Shown: positions 48,110 through 59,885 of the stretch, piece after piece
Layout of the letters: every line of letters begins with the position of its first letter
Numbering within the stretch: the stretch's first letter is position 1
Assembly (NCBI GenBank): GCA_947561395.2
Contig: OX387182.1
Span: forward strand, 36,077,949-36,141,948
Direction of reading: 5' to 3'
Source of the DNA: Buxus sempervirens
Taxonomy: Eukaryota; Streptophyta; Magnoliopsida; Buxales; Buxaceae
Length of the DNA stretch: 64,000 nucleotides
Translations under genes and position numbers: made by a program
The notes under the pieces: generated by a model
What the model was told of the DNA's origin: nothing
What the model saw: the letters and a program-made list of their open reading frames with translations, nothing else
The model's database searches: none

Positions 48110-49124
48110 TGCAATGCCCCAAATCCAGGTGATCAAGGCATTAATTAGTGGTACATAACAATCAGCTCAAAAGATAAAGAATAAAAGAGTTCAGAGTTAT
48201 CAGAGTGCTAGGAAGTTTAAATTATTCATTAGAATCTGTATCTTACTATTACATTAAATATTCAAATAAAAGGCAAACTACTTCGAATAACACATAGAAT
48301 AAGTTCGATAGACCTAATCATTTATTACAAGCATGTCTTGGTAAGACTTATAATTCAAAACAAACCATTCACATCATTTACTAGAACCAATGCCTCAATG
48401 CACAAACCAAGTGAGATTACTCATCAACTGCTAAGTGAGATTACTCATTCACTGCCAAGTGAGATTACTCATTCACTGTCAAATGGGACTACTAATCCAC
48501 TACTAAGTGAGATTAATCATTCACTACCAAGTGAGATTACTCATTCACTACCAAGTGGGACTACTCCACTTCTAAGTGAGATTACTCATTCACTATCAAT
48601 CAAACCCTAGGCCAGGTGCATAGTCAAATCACATAATATTTACTTGGGGGTGTGCCCTAGGCATTCTTGGCCCAAACTAATGTAAATGAAGATTTAAGAA
48701 AGGTCCAGAAGTGTTGTAATTCGAATCTAGGCACAAACAATAAATCTAGGAATTTTGAACGTTAAGGTTGGACGTTCCGGCGTTAAACCTTTATCAAATG
48801 GTTTCTATGTAATTTAGCTCAATGCGCGATTCAAGGTCCACACGTCACGGCTAATTTTCACATTTAACTTCAATTTTTTCAAAATTTAATTTCCAATTCA
48901 CTAGAACTAATTGGAGGATACCTTAGCCAATTAAAATTTAAACATAACCTTAATTAAGCTTACTTTAATAGAACCTTCAACATACTTCAATTTGTTTTCC
49001 CCAATTCTCAGGCATAATCCACATCCACCTCATCTTCATATCACAAATACTTAATTAGTCTAATAATCTCATTTTAAATAATTAAACTTAATAATTAAGA
49101 TATAATTAGGGTCGAGGTTTTACA
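48110..49124 (-). mobile_element. Probable solo LTR, about 1.0 kb, gypsy-like
   Basis: The left end tgcaatgccccaaatcc and right end ggtcgaggttttaca match the style of the better-defined LTR at 56318-58668 (tgtaacgccccgaaccc ... ttcggggttttaca). No target duplication is visible (gatat against ttgtg), so one boundary may be rearranged. It contains a minisatellite at 48409-48600. Confidence 0.55.
48409..48600. repeat. Minisatellite, about 24-30-bp units
   Basis: Seven or so units of the type agtgagattactcattcact, some replaced by agtgggactactccac. It lies inside the LTR at 48110-49124. The open frame across it is only a by-product of the repeat. Confidence 0.85.
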
Positions 49125-49638
49125 TTGTGAGTCTTGTACATATATCTTAGAGTGAAATCTTCATTGAGTTTCTTTGTCTCTTTGTTGTTAAGAGAAGTCG
49201 GAGAAACATCTGTAAGTATAGTCCAAATTTATTTTAAGTCTCTATGTAAGTATTTTAATTTCAGTAATATAAGTGTTTTGTTCATATTATTTTGTTTGAT
49301 TTATGTTCATATTAATCTAAAAGAACTCTTAAAGGCAATAGGCCTCCATTGAGTTGAGCCTTTAGTTGTTCAACTATAGTGGCCTGTACAATCACTACCG
49401 AGGAACAGTTCGTCAGTCTGTGAAGGCACATTACAGGAATTAAAACGCTATACGATTTCTTTATATTGCCATTATGATTTTTTAATGTTTGTAATTTACC
49501 TTGATTGATCAATGATTTTAATTCGAAGACTTATTAGTCAATTAAAGTATCTTAAACAAAAACAATTAAGAACTAAGCTAGCTATTCAGCAAATCAAACA
49601 AGAAACTAATCATAATAATAATCATCTTATTAGAAGAG
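49125..49638. other. Unassigned sequence between LTRs
   Basis: AT-rich and no gene. It may be host target sequence or internal sequence of a decayed element. Confidence 0.4.
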
Positions 49639-50372
49639 TATAAAATCCTGAATTTTAATATAATTAAATTTTGGATTTTTATAATTATAATTAATTATGT
49701 GGCACATTCTTGCAGGAAAATTTAAAATAACAAGGTGATTTGGAGATTTTAGATTTACTAAAAAGGTGGAAAATAAAGGGTGCTTTAAAAAGGTAATTAA
49801 TTAAATCTTATTACATAGTAATTAGAGACAATATATCATGATTATTTTGTTTGGATTAGAGGTGATGTGTAGGTTTGTTAGGTGGTGTAGCATTGCAGCA
49901 CAACATGAGAGACTTTAAGGATTTTTTGGTGGCAAAACTCAGAATATAAATAAAGGAGGGTGTTGAGTGATGTTGTTTTGCTGAACTTGGAAACTTCTGG
50001 AGAATTAGAGAAGGAGAAGATTGGAGAGAAGTTGAGAACTATTGCTGAACGAACGGGAAGAATCAAGGTTTTTAGAGACTGAAAGATGCTGAAGATGAAT
50101 CCAAGGGGTGATTGAGTGTTTGTTTGGAGGAGAATTATTGCTGACATTTTGGATTTTGTGGAACTTAGGTAAGGAATAATTTTTGCTATTGATTAATTGT
50201 TTATTTTAGAGAATTTGCAAAGATCAGCTAGATCTAATCAAATTTGGAAAATTATGACTATTTTGGATATTTCAGTCGACTAAGAAAAATTTGATCGAGA
50301 AGGAGCAGATCTGAAGGAGCAGAAGCAAGAGGATTTAGTTAGGAAGTTTCTATTAGTGGTTTATTTAGTTAG

Positions 50373-53300
50373 TGTGCGCGCATTGGAAATACTGCATGGG
50401 AAAATTCAGAGTCGCCACCGCCTGATGGGGTGCAGGCAGACACCTGGGTGCCTAATTTGGTCTATTGGGCTTGGTCTGCGGCTTTGAGATTCTAAGTGGG
50501 GTCTCGGTTGTGGTCTGGGGAAGTCCGTAGACACCCCAGACCACCCCGTCGGATGACGGGTCCTGTGGGTTCCCTGGTTTGAGTCAGCTCACTTTGGTTC
50601 TCATCCGATTCCTAATCCGGCATGCTATTTGGTTAAGTCTGGTGGGACCACCTGAGTGGTGTGGGTCCCTTTAATCGCTTTTATCTTGCTTATTTAAAGT
50701 GATCTGGGTCTCATTTGGTGGGCCCCGTTGGAGGGCCCACGGTGTCCTTGGTGGGCCTCGGTCTAACTCCGAGAGGCCCTTTGGGCTTTGGTGAGTTCAA
50801 TTGATTTTATTTTTAGGGTTCAAGTTGAATTTAAGTGGTTTTCATGCAAAGGTGGGCCGGGTGGATTTGCGGGCCCATTGGGTGGGCCACACCTGGATGC
50901 CAAGCGATTTATTTGGATTTTATCTTCTTTAAGTTCTCAAGGTGGGCTAGACTCTGGGCTTGGGGCCCATTAGTCTAGGCTTGGATCGGGTGGTCCATGG
51001 TTTAAAGGGTTAGGGTATTGGACCCTACCCAGTTGGGTTGATGGGCTTAGTGGGCCCGATAGGCCCGCACCCGAGGTCACGGTCAAACCATCCTTACCCT
51101 AAGCCAGCATGCTTCACTTTTTATCGGGCTTTGGTGGGCCTCATAGGGTTTGGCCCATTTGATTTGTGTTAATTATCTTGCTTATTGTTGAGAGTGATCT
51201 TGGACTGAGTGGGCCCCGTTGGAAGGCCCACCAAAGGGTCCAATTGGGCTTGGAAGCCTATATACCATTTTGGGTTTCCGGTTGACCTGGAAACCCTGCT
51301 GGTTCATCCGATTCGGTTCAAACATCACAACAAATCAATCAACACACCAAAATCAGGTTTTGGAGAACTTCTGACAATACCCGAATTTCCATTTCGGTTA
51401 AACATGAACAACAGTATAACCGAAATTGGATTTCGGCTATACTGTATCCCTGGTTAAACCAGAGAATGCCCTTGACCAACTTGAGTTCTCGGGCAACCTG
51501 CCGAAACTCGTTTTGTCACCTTTTGGACAGAGAACTGGTTCTTGGGGTCTGTGAGCATGTATAGGGTCTCTGTGGGCCCCTATGTGTGGGCCCACAGTGG
51601 TCTGAATAAGGCCATTCGGTTCCTCTCTTGAGGTTTTCAAGATCAAATAGCAAGGGGAATGAAAGGGTTTATTCCCCTCCTTCCAGACCAAACAAGGATC
51701 AACCAGGGATCTGAATATCCCTGGTTTGGTTTCCTTCACTCCAAAACCAAATCAACATGTTCATATGAAGATAAAAATCACACAACATGACTAACCTAGG
51801 CATGCTTCAAGTTAGAATGGAAATGAATTAGATGATGCATGATTAAACACTACTAATGCTTGGAAAACACCCCTTTGGCACTCATAACTTAATGAAACAC
51901 CCTCTCCTAGCATAAGCTTCTAATGGATGGAAATAACATGCATGCATATGGTAGCAAATAGGCATCCATCTCATGTATTTTAGCATGTCAATATTACTTC
52001 ATTAAAACTAGAAAGAAGTTGATATCTAAAGAAGGGAAAAGGAGGGGGCTTATGCCAGGGTTACATAGGATTTCAAGTGAGAGGAACATGCTCCTCATAT
52101 CGACATAAAACCAACAACCTTGACCCTAAAACAGTGGCCGAACAAGGGTTGCATGACCCCTTTTAAACCATCCGACCTACTCTCCATTCTCTCTTTTACA
52201 TTACTGATAGCTTACCTTCCTTGCCATGGGAGAGCAACCACTCATCAAATAAGCATAAAAAGATGAGGAGGAGAGGAGGAAACATGCACATGGCGTACCA
52301 ACATCATAGTATAACATGCTTGAGGACCAAAATGCTCCGAATGAGCTAAAATTTATATATGTTAAGCAAAACTTAGTGGGGAATCATACCTTAAGGTTGG
52401 AATCCCCTTTGGAGGTGAGCTTGAGGCTCCTTGAGACACCACAACTTCTAGACAGCAACTCCTCCAAGCACCAAGTCCTCTAAGGCTTCTCCAAGGTTCT
52501 CAAGAGAAGAAGGAAGGGGTGGGGGAGGGTTTTAAGTGGTTTGGGAAGGGATTTAAGGTATTAGGAAGGGTCGAAAGGGGTGGAGACGGAGGTCACGAAT
52601 AGGGCAGGGGGAGCTCCAACAACAAAAAATGGCTAACCCTTTGCAAATGAGCTGCTGAAGCCCTTTTATAGACGAAAATTGAATAACCGGAATTTAATTC
52701 CAGTTATGAAGCAAATATAGTATAATTGAAATTTAATTTCGGTTACACATGGTTTATAGTATAACCGAAATTAAATTTCGGTTACCTTTGCACTTGATTA
52801 GCAATTAATTTCTGTCAGATACGGAATCAGAGAATCTGTAGGGCGATTTTTGATTTCACTTTATGAATCGAAATTGAGTTTCGGCTATACACAATTTGTG
52901 TATAACCGAAATTTATTTCCGGTTATTTTGCCAATATTTTTGATATTTATAGATTGCCCCCTGGATTTGACCGATTTGACACTTGAGATAACTGCAGATT
53001 GCCCCATGCGCAATTTCAGATTAATCGCTGAGATATTTTGCAGGTTTTGGACATTTACGGATTGCCCCTTGAGATATTTTCCTGCGTTTCTCGCCACGTG
53101 TGCAGTTTCTTTGCCACGTGTGCAGTTTCCGGCATTGCTGCTCGGGAACTTCAACTGCTCATATCTTCTTCATCCGGACTCCGATTTGAGCAAACTCAAT
53201 TGCGTTAGAACCATATAGGAGTCCTCTATCCATTGGCATAGGGCTAAACACCTGGTTTGGGGCTTAGCAAAAAGTCAACTTTCGGCTCCCCCTCAAGTTT

Positions 53301-53510
53301 GACCGCCCTGCAGATCCTTCATCTGGACTCCGATTCCTGCAAACTCAGTTGCGTTGGAACCGTGTCGAAATTCTCTATCCATTGAGATAAAGCAAGGTGG
53401 CCAATTATCACTTGATCAAAAAGTCAACTTTTGTCCCCTCAGGGATTGACTTTCCAGCTAGGGTTTGCATTTCTGGCACTTCTGAGAGCGCAAAAATGAG
53501 ATGTTTACAG
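50373..53510 (-). mobile_element. Solo LTR, Tat/Ogre-like, 3138 bp
   Basis: The ends tgtgcgcgcattgg ... gagatgtttaca are flanked by a perfect 5-bp duplication gttag (50368-50372 and 53511-53515). On its own strand it starts TGTAAACATCTCA and ends near ggcggtggcgactct, the same layout as the LTR at 9648. It is very similar in its first 200 bp to the copy at 56131. No internal domain, hence solo. Confidence 0.82.
52676..52930. repeat. Cluster of imperfect palindromes (AACCGAAATT / AATTTCGGTT)
   Basis: Four roughly 25-bp palindromes, such as ataaccgaaattaaatttcg followed by gttac, occur in 250 bp. Two more half-sites lie at 51375-51440. All are inside the LTR at 50373-53510. Confidence 0.8.
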
Positions 53511-54949
53511 TTAGGAAGTTTCTATTAGTGATTTAGATGATGTATGTATGAATTTAGAATGAATAAAATTATGTTTGGTAGCTTAAACTTTGAAAACTCA
53601 GAAAATTCGTAATATGTTTGCAAAACTGTGATTTGGCCGAGCGCCTGGAATTGCACTTTAGCGCTATCCCAAGTGCCTCGCTCGTTTTTTATTTAAATTT
53701 CATAACCCAAAAGTTGTCAAACTCATGTAAGCTGAGCACTCAACCCGACACTCGAGTGCTATGCCGAGCGTCCATTACCAGATTTGAATTCTTTACCAAC
53801 CCTTCGGGGACGCTCGAGCACCATTGTGCGCACGATGCCGGGCCCGGCTTCCCTAAGGTTTTTCGTTGGTTTTGGGGAGTCGCCACTATTTGTTGTTGAG
53901 GGTGTGAACAGTCACCCAATTTTTGATTTAAATTGATGTGCATGGTCTACCCAGTGACTTTGGATAAAGGGTTCGGTTGTAACCCAGGGAAGTCCTTAGA
54001 CACCTTGAGTTACCTTGCTAGATAGCGGGTTCCCATGAGTTAGAATTTAGGCGAGTTAACTCAACTAGCTTGTATGCGGGCTTTCCTAAAATTGGGCATG
54101 TTTAGGCCCATAGCAATAAAAAAAGGACACTCTAATAGCATGAAATCAAACGAGTCTTTCATTTGGATTTTTCTGGGCTCATCAGGAAGCCCACGAGAGT
54201 TTGTTATCTTACAGGCCCATCCAAAAGCACGATTTCTTTTCAAGGGGCAAAATGGTAAATTTGTAGCTTAGATTTGACAAAAGCCGCTAATGTACATTAT
54301 AGAGGACCCAACATGATGAACACCACAAAAGGTTGCATCCAAAAAGCTACTAAAATGAGGGAATGAAGTAAGAAATATAAACATGGGGTGATTTGAAATG
54401 AAAGTTTGAAGGGCATGGGTTAAATTAAAACCTAAAACTTTATTTTAACCTTGAATGTTTCGAAATAACAAAAATGGTACCACTATTCATCATATTTACA
54501 AACTCAATGCCCCAAGCCATATACGTTGAAGCAAGCTCCAGCTTTGGCTTTGGTTACTGTTTTAGCTACCAAAAAATCTGAAAAAACAATAAAATTGATC
54601 CTTGGTCTCTTTAAATAACAACTGTTTTGAAATGGGGAGGGTTTCCATCATCTTTTGAGGTCTTAAGAAGTCTAAAAATTTCTGGAAAATCTCTCTATTT
54701 CAATCAAGAATTTGAGCCAAAGCTCCTACCCTCTTTGTTACTTCATAGTTCTCATGTTCAAGATGCTATCATAACCAAAATCTGATGATGAATTGGGCAT
54801 GGATGTTGACCCACTTTAGCTAGGGCTGCACCCAACGTGGATGCTCACCTCTCATGATGTGTGAAGAATGAGCATAGCAGGTTTAGGATACTTAAATAAG
54901 AATACACCCAAACCAAAAGAGATCAAAACCAGACCCACTTTTCTGCTCA

Positions 54950-55390
54950 CTAATGAGAATAAAGACAAACCAATAATGAGAAAGAGTAGGGACGACCAGC
55001 CCCTTTTTTTTCATGAATGCAGACCCTACCTTTGTCCCTTTATAAAAGAATAAAATCACAACAGAACCAGACCCATGCTATTTGCTCACTAATAAAATAA
55101 AGCCAAACCAATAAGACTGAACAGTAGGGACGACCATGCCCCTTTTGTTCATGAATGCAGACCCTATCTTTGTCCCTTTCTAAAATAAAAAACTTGCAAC
55201 AGAACCAGACCCATGCTGTTTGCTCATAAAATAAAGCCAACCAATATGAATAAACAGTAGGGACGATCAGTCCCTTTTGTTCATGAATGCAGACCCATGC
55301 TTTTTGTTTAATAAGAATAAACCCAAATCAATAACAATAGTCAATGGGGACGACCACCCTCTCTTGTTCAGACCCTGTCTTTGTCTTTTT
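54950..55390. repeat. Tandem repeat, about 135-bp units
   Basis: Repeated words ggacgaccag, ttcatgaatgcagaccc, tttgtcccttt and ccagacccatgct recur at intervals of about 138, 133 and then 87 bp. It is inside the LTR at 53825. Confidence 0.75.
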
Positions 55391-56317
55391 TTTAAAAATA
55401 GTCCCACTTACAACAAACCAATCCCCTTGTCCATGCACAATATCATCCAAAGGAGTATGTCCCACGTTCCAATTCCATATTCAAATTGTTTCTTTAAACC
55501 CAAAAAAAAAACTCTAAATTCAAGTGGATTCATTACTTTTTAAGTGAATGATTCAATTAGTGAGGAGAGGGGATACAGAATAGTAACTTATTCACCTGAT
55601 CCTATATCAAGAGGTAATCTCTGCAGGTTGCTGAACCCACCAAAGAGGATTCCCAGGGATCAGTGCTTAGCTCATTGGAAGCCTGGGAGCCTTGATGCTA
55701 CTTGTTTTTGTTGTTGTTGTTGTTGCTGACAACCCCTCCAAATCCTCAGGCTGCATGCTCTCTATTTCCTCCCTCTTTTCTTTTCTTTCTCCTCCCTTCT
55801 ATTCGATGATCTACAAATCCTCCTCTTTCTTACGACCCAGCCCCACCTCCTTGTATCTCTCCTCCCATTCAAACCAGTCCTTCATGACTTGACATCTCCC
55901 CTGCAATACCACCTCCCACCATCCCTTTCCACCAAGAGGAGAGTCTCCAGCAGGGAGAGGACATCAGCTAACTGAACCCGCTGCCCCTCTCCACCAAGGG
56001 GAAGCAGGACATCCTCCAACAGGGAGAGAATGTCCCTGCAACCATGAAGATGGGAGGAACAAAGAGAGAGGGACCCATGTGGGTCTTCCTCTTTATCTCC
56101 CAACTTCTTAAATGAAAGGGAAGAGAGATTTGTGCGCGCGTCGGAAACGCGGAACGGGGAAATTCGGAGTCGCCACCGCCTGATGGGGTGCAGGCGGACA
56201 CCTGGGTGCCTAATCTTGTCTATTAAGGCTTGGGTCTGCGGCTTTTGAGATTCTAAGTAGGGTCTCGGTTGTGGTCCGGGGAAGTCCGTAGACACCCCGG
56301 TCCACCCCGTCGGGTGA

Positions 56318-58668
56318 TGTAACGCCCCGAACCCGGGTCAGTGCAAACCGACACCCAACCCGAACCCGGTTTGCTACTGTAACAACCCGAATTTAGTTCA
56401 ACAACCAAATCCAAGGTGTTACTGGCCCATATCAAATACATCATCAATAATATACCAAACCAAAGAATTAAAATCCATTCAACTTATTATACTATCAGAG
56501 TTGCGGAAACAAGTATGTGCGGAAGTGTAGTTTAAAATCCTCAAATAAACATATAGTTTGATCATCAATCATTAATATCAAGGTCTGGTAAAATAAACTG
56601 GTTACTATCTCTCTCTCATCTCTCTAATACATCAAATTCAAATGAATAATAATAATCTAATTAAAAGTGCTAAGTCTATATCATTCATCCACCTCACACA
56701 AGATCCGGATAATAGTAATCCTCCGGTGTATACTCAGCTATCTCTCCCTGGAAATCACTAAGATCCCCCTCTCGCGTATCAGCTGAAAAATGAAATAAAA
56801 GTAGGGTGAGATACGAATATCCCAGTAGGTAACACATGCATGATTAAACGGTTCATATAAGTAAAGTAACAATTCATGCATGATTAAGCAATATCGACTA
56901 ATCAGGCTCGTATAATCATTCATATCATTCATGAATACAAAACAGGTTGATAAACAGTTCTAGAAATGAACTTCAGCAAGTTTTAATATAAGAATCCAAT
57001 ATCAAGATCGATAACATAATTCACACTTTGCTAAGATGCACTAAGCAGTCACATCCGATCAATATCTCAATCACATGCCTCCAGCATGTATTCAATAATA
57101 ATATCAAGTGTTGTGATTTCAGTGTCATTGTAGGACTCACAAAGATAGATAAACCTTTTGAGATGATTCTCAACCAATTGCTATACCACTGTGCGACTTA
57201 GGAGCAATGCTACTAATGATACTCAAGTCCCATGCAGCGCAGCTTAGACAAGAGCCGTAGTCACTGACTTATTGCACACGTACCCATCAGAATTGGCATG
57301 TACCACCAGCATGCAGCACCAAAATCAATACATGGAGATGGTCGCTTATCCACATGTACAGGGAATCACCAGCGGCTCACCGGGGTGTCCCTCCAGACAT
57401 AGGACCTTCCCAGACAAATTAACTTGCAAAGGAAGCGCGTCGCATATAGGAGTAACTCAACCCAAATGACATATCCCTCAGCTATCTAGCTACAACTATG
57501 GATCCATAACCAGCTATGCCCACTAAACTCCAAAATTCCCTAAAATATAATATTTCTATAAGGGTTGGTGCCTAGCGGCATATAAAGGTTAAATCTGTTA
57601 ATTACTTCAATATTCGGTCATCTGAGTTATGAATTCTCTATATACAGTTTTCTGGTTTATAGTGTCATTTAGAAGATGTTCTAGCAATTAAATACAAGTT
57701 AGGTTTTCCAAAAACTAGGTTTCTCCATTCCTTTCAAAGTTTGGCAACTAATGTCCTAAATACCTTCCTAATTTATTTTTCTGTAAAACAGGGAATTAGA
57801 TAATTTATTTTGGTCTTAAAACATCTTATTTAATCATTAAAATTGTCTAAAAATAGTTTGGAATTGAATCAGGGTGTGAAATTATGAAAATCTGCAAAAT
57901 CTGAACAGAGCGCCTAGGATCGCCCCGGCGGTCTGTGGTCGGTGGTAGTTCAAATCAGAATGCCGACGATACGTCTTCAAGTGGTCTACGGCGGTCTACG
58001 ATTTATAACGAGCGCCTAAGATCGCCGAGAACAGTCGAGGTCGGCGGTCGTTCAAAATCGAACAGAATCAGTTCCAAAACATGATTTTTCTCGTCTAAAC
58101 TCATTCTAACATATTTATAACATGATTATCAAAATATATACATCATTACATATCATAAAAACATGCTTTTGTCGATTAATGACATGTAAATACAAAAACG
58201 AAGGTAAACGGTGTCACCTACCTCTTTCGTGCGTGGTTTCTCTCCTTCTTCTCCAAACAAAAGTTCTCACAGATGCAAGGTACTCCCTGGACGATGAAGA
58301 ACACAAAAACCCAGGCTTTTTTCTTCTTCCTCTTCTTCTTCTTCTCCTTCGGTCGCTCGTTCGCTCAAGGTTGTCGCTTGCGGCTGTTGAATACAAGCGA
58401 AATACGAACATGTAATGTTTTAGGTTATTAAACTAATACTTATACTCACGAATCCCATGTATCTCACATACACCAAATTCCATACACACGCCCAATCAGA
58501 ATACATACCTCGATATCTCATGATCGGACGGTCAGATCTGGTCCAATTCTAGATCTCCACTAATTAGATCATCCCCTACAATAATAAATTATTTCTATCA
58601 ATTATAACTCTCACTAATATCATTTATTAATTTAATTTATTATTTAAGGAAAAATTCGGGGTTTTACA
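56318..58668 (-). mobile_element. Solo LTR, gypsy-like, 2351 bp, innermost of the nest
   Basis: The ends tgtaacgccccgaaccc ... ttcggggttttaca are flanked by a perfect 5-bp duplication ggtga (56313-56317 and 58669-58673). On either side, the host LTR sequence is contiguous (cgtcgggtga / cgggtccc as in 50550-50570). It is related to the LTR at 49639-63415. There is no internal region. Confidence 0.85.
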
Positions 58669-59654
58669 GGTGACGGGTCCCTTAGGTTTATCCTGGTTTG
58701 AGTCAGCTTACTTTGGTTTCACCCGATTCCTAATCCGATATGTAGTTTGGTTAAGTCTGGCGGGACCACCTGAGTGGTGTGGGTCCCTTTAATTGCTTTT
58801 ATCTTGATTAATTAAGTAATCTGAGTCTGGTTGGGTGGGCCCCGTTGGAAGGCCCACGGTGTCCTTGGCGGGCTTTGGTCAAGCCCATGTACCCTTGTAG
58901 GCCTCAGTCTAAGCCTAAGAGGCCCTTTGGATTTTTGGTTCAATGAGTTGATTTTATTTTGGAGTTCAAGTTGGATTATTAAGTGATTTACATGCAAAGT
59001 GGGCCGGTTCGATTTGTGGGCCCATTGGATGGGCTGCACATGGTGGCCAGGTAATTTATTGGATTTATTTTATTTAAGTTTCCAAAAATGGGTGGGACAC
59101 TGGGCTTGGGGCCTGTAGTCTTGATTAGGGCTTGAAAGCCTAGGTTATGTGAAGTTAGGGTTTTAAGCCCTTACTTGGTTGGTTCGTGGGCTTTGGCGGG
59201 CCCGATAGGCCCTTGCCCCTAGTCTCGGCCAAACCATACATTTCATACATCAACTCACCAGGTTTGGTTTGGGTGGGCCGCTTTTGGGGTTTGGCCCGCC
59301 CGGGTTGATCAGTTAATTTACTTATCTTGGTTAAGTCACATGTATGTATTCCATTTGTGTTTCATTGGGCTTGGTGGGCCCCGTTGGAAGGCCCACGGGA
59401 AATCAAATTGGACCGGGGGTCCAAATCCCATATTGGCCCGGAAACCCTATTAGTTCATTTGGCTCGATTTAGGAATGCCACCCATATCTAGCAAAAGTTA
59501 CAGAATATACATCACAAAAACATACAAAATTGACATTTACCAGGGAGAGACCGGCTCACTATGCTGGGTCCAAGGGGAGCGCCCCCCGCGGTACGGTAAA
59601 GGGCATTTTCAGGTTTTAAAAAAAAAGTAATTTGGCATTTTTTTAAGAGGATGC

Positions 59655-59885
59655 GCTGACCTCAGGTGCTAGGCGCGAGGTCAGCGCGAGCTGGGCGGAC
59701 CGAAAACCGACCAAAAAGGCATCCGCGCACGCGCTAGGCGCGAGCTCAGCGCAAGCTCGGCGGATGCAAAAAATGCTCCGCGCGAGCTTAGCGCGAGCTC
59801 GGCGCGAGCTCGGCGGATGCAAAAAATGCTCTGCGCGAGGTCAGCGTGAGCTTAGCGCGAGCTGAGCGCAAGCTCGGCGCATACC
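59655..59885. repeat. GCGCGAGCTC minisatellite
   Basis: About a dozen copies of gcgcgagctcggc / gcgcgagctcagc, often joined by ggatgcaaaaaatgct. GC-rich and partly palindromic (GAGCTC). It is inside the LTR at 56131 and absent from the related copy at 50373. Confidence 0.8.

Noticed and set aside
48338..48610. A 90-codon ORF with SEITHSLP repeats as a gene
   Set aside because: It is the translation of a minisatellite inside an LTR. There is no start context or domain.
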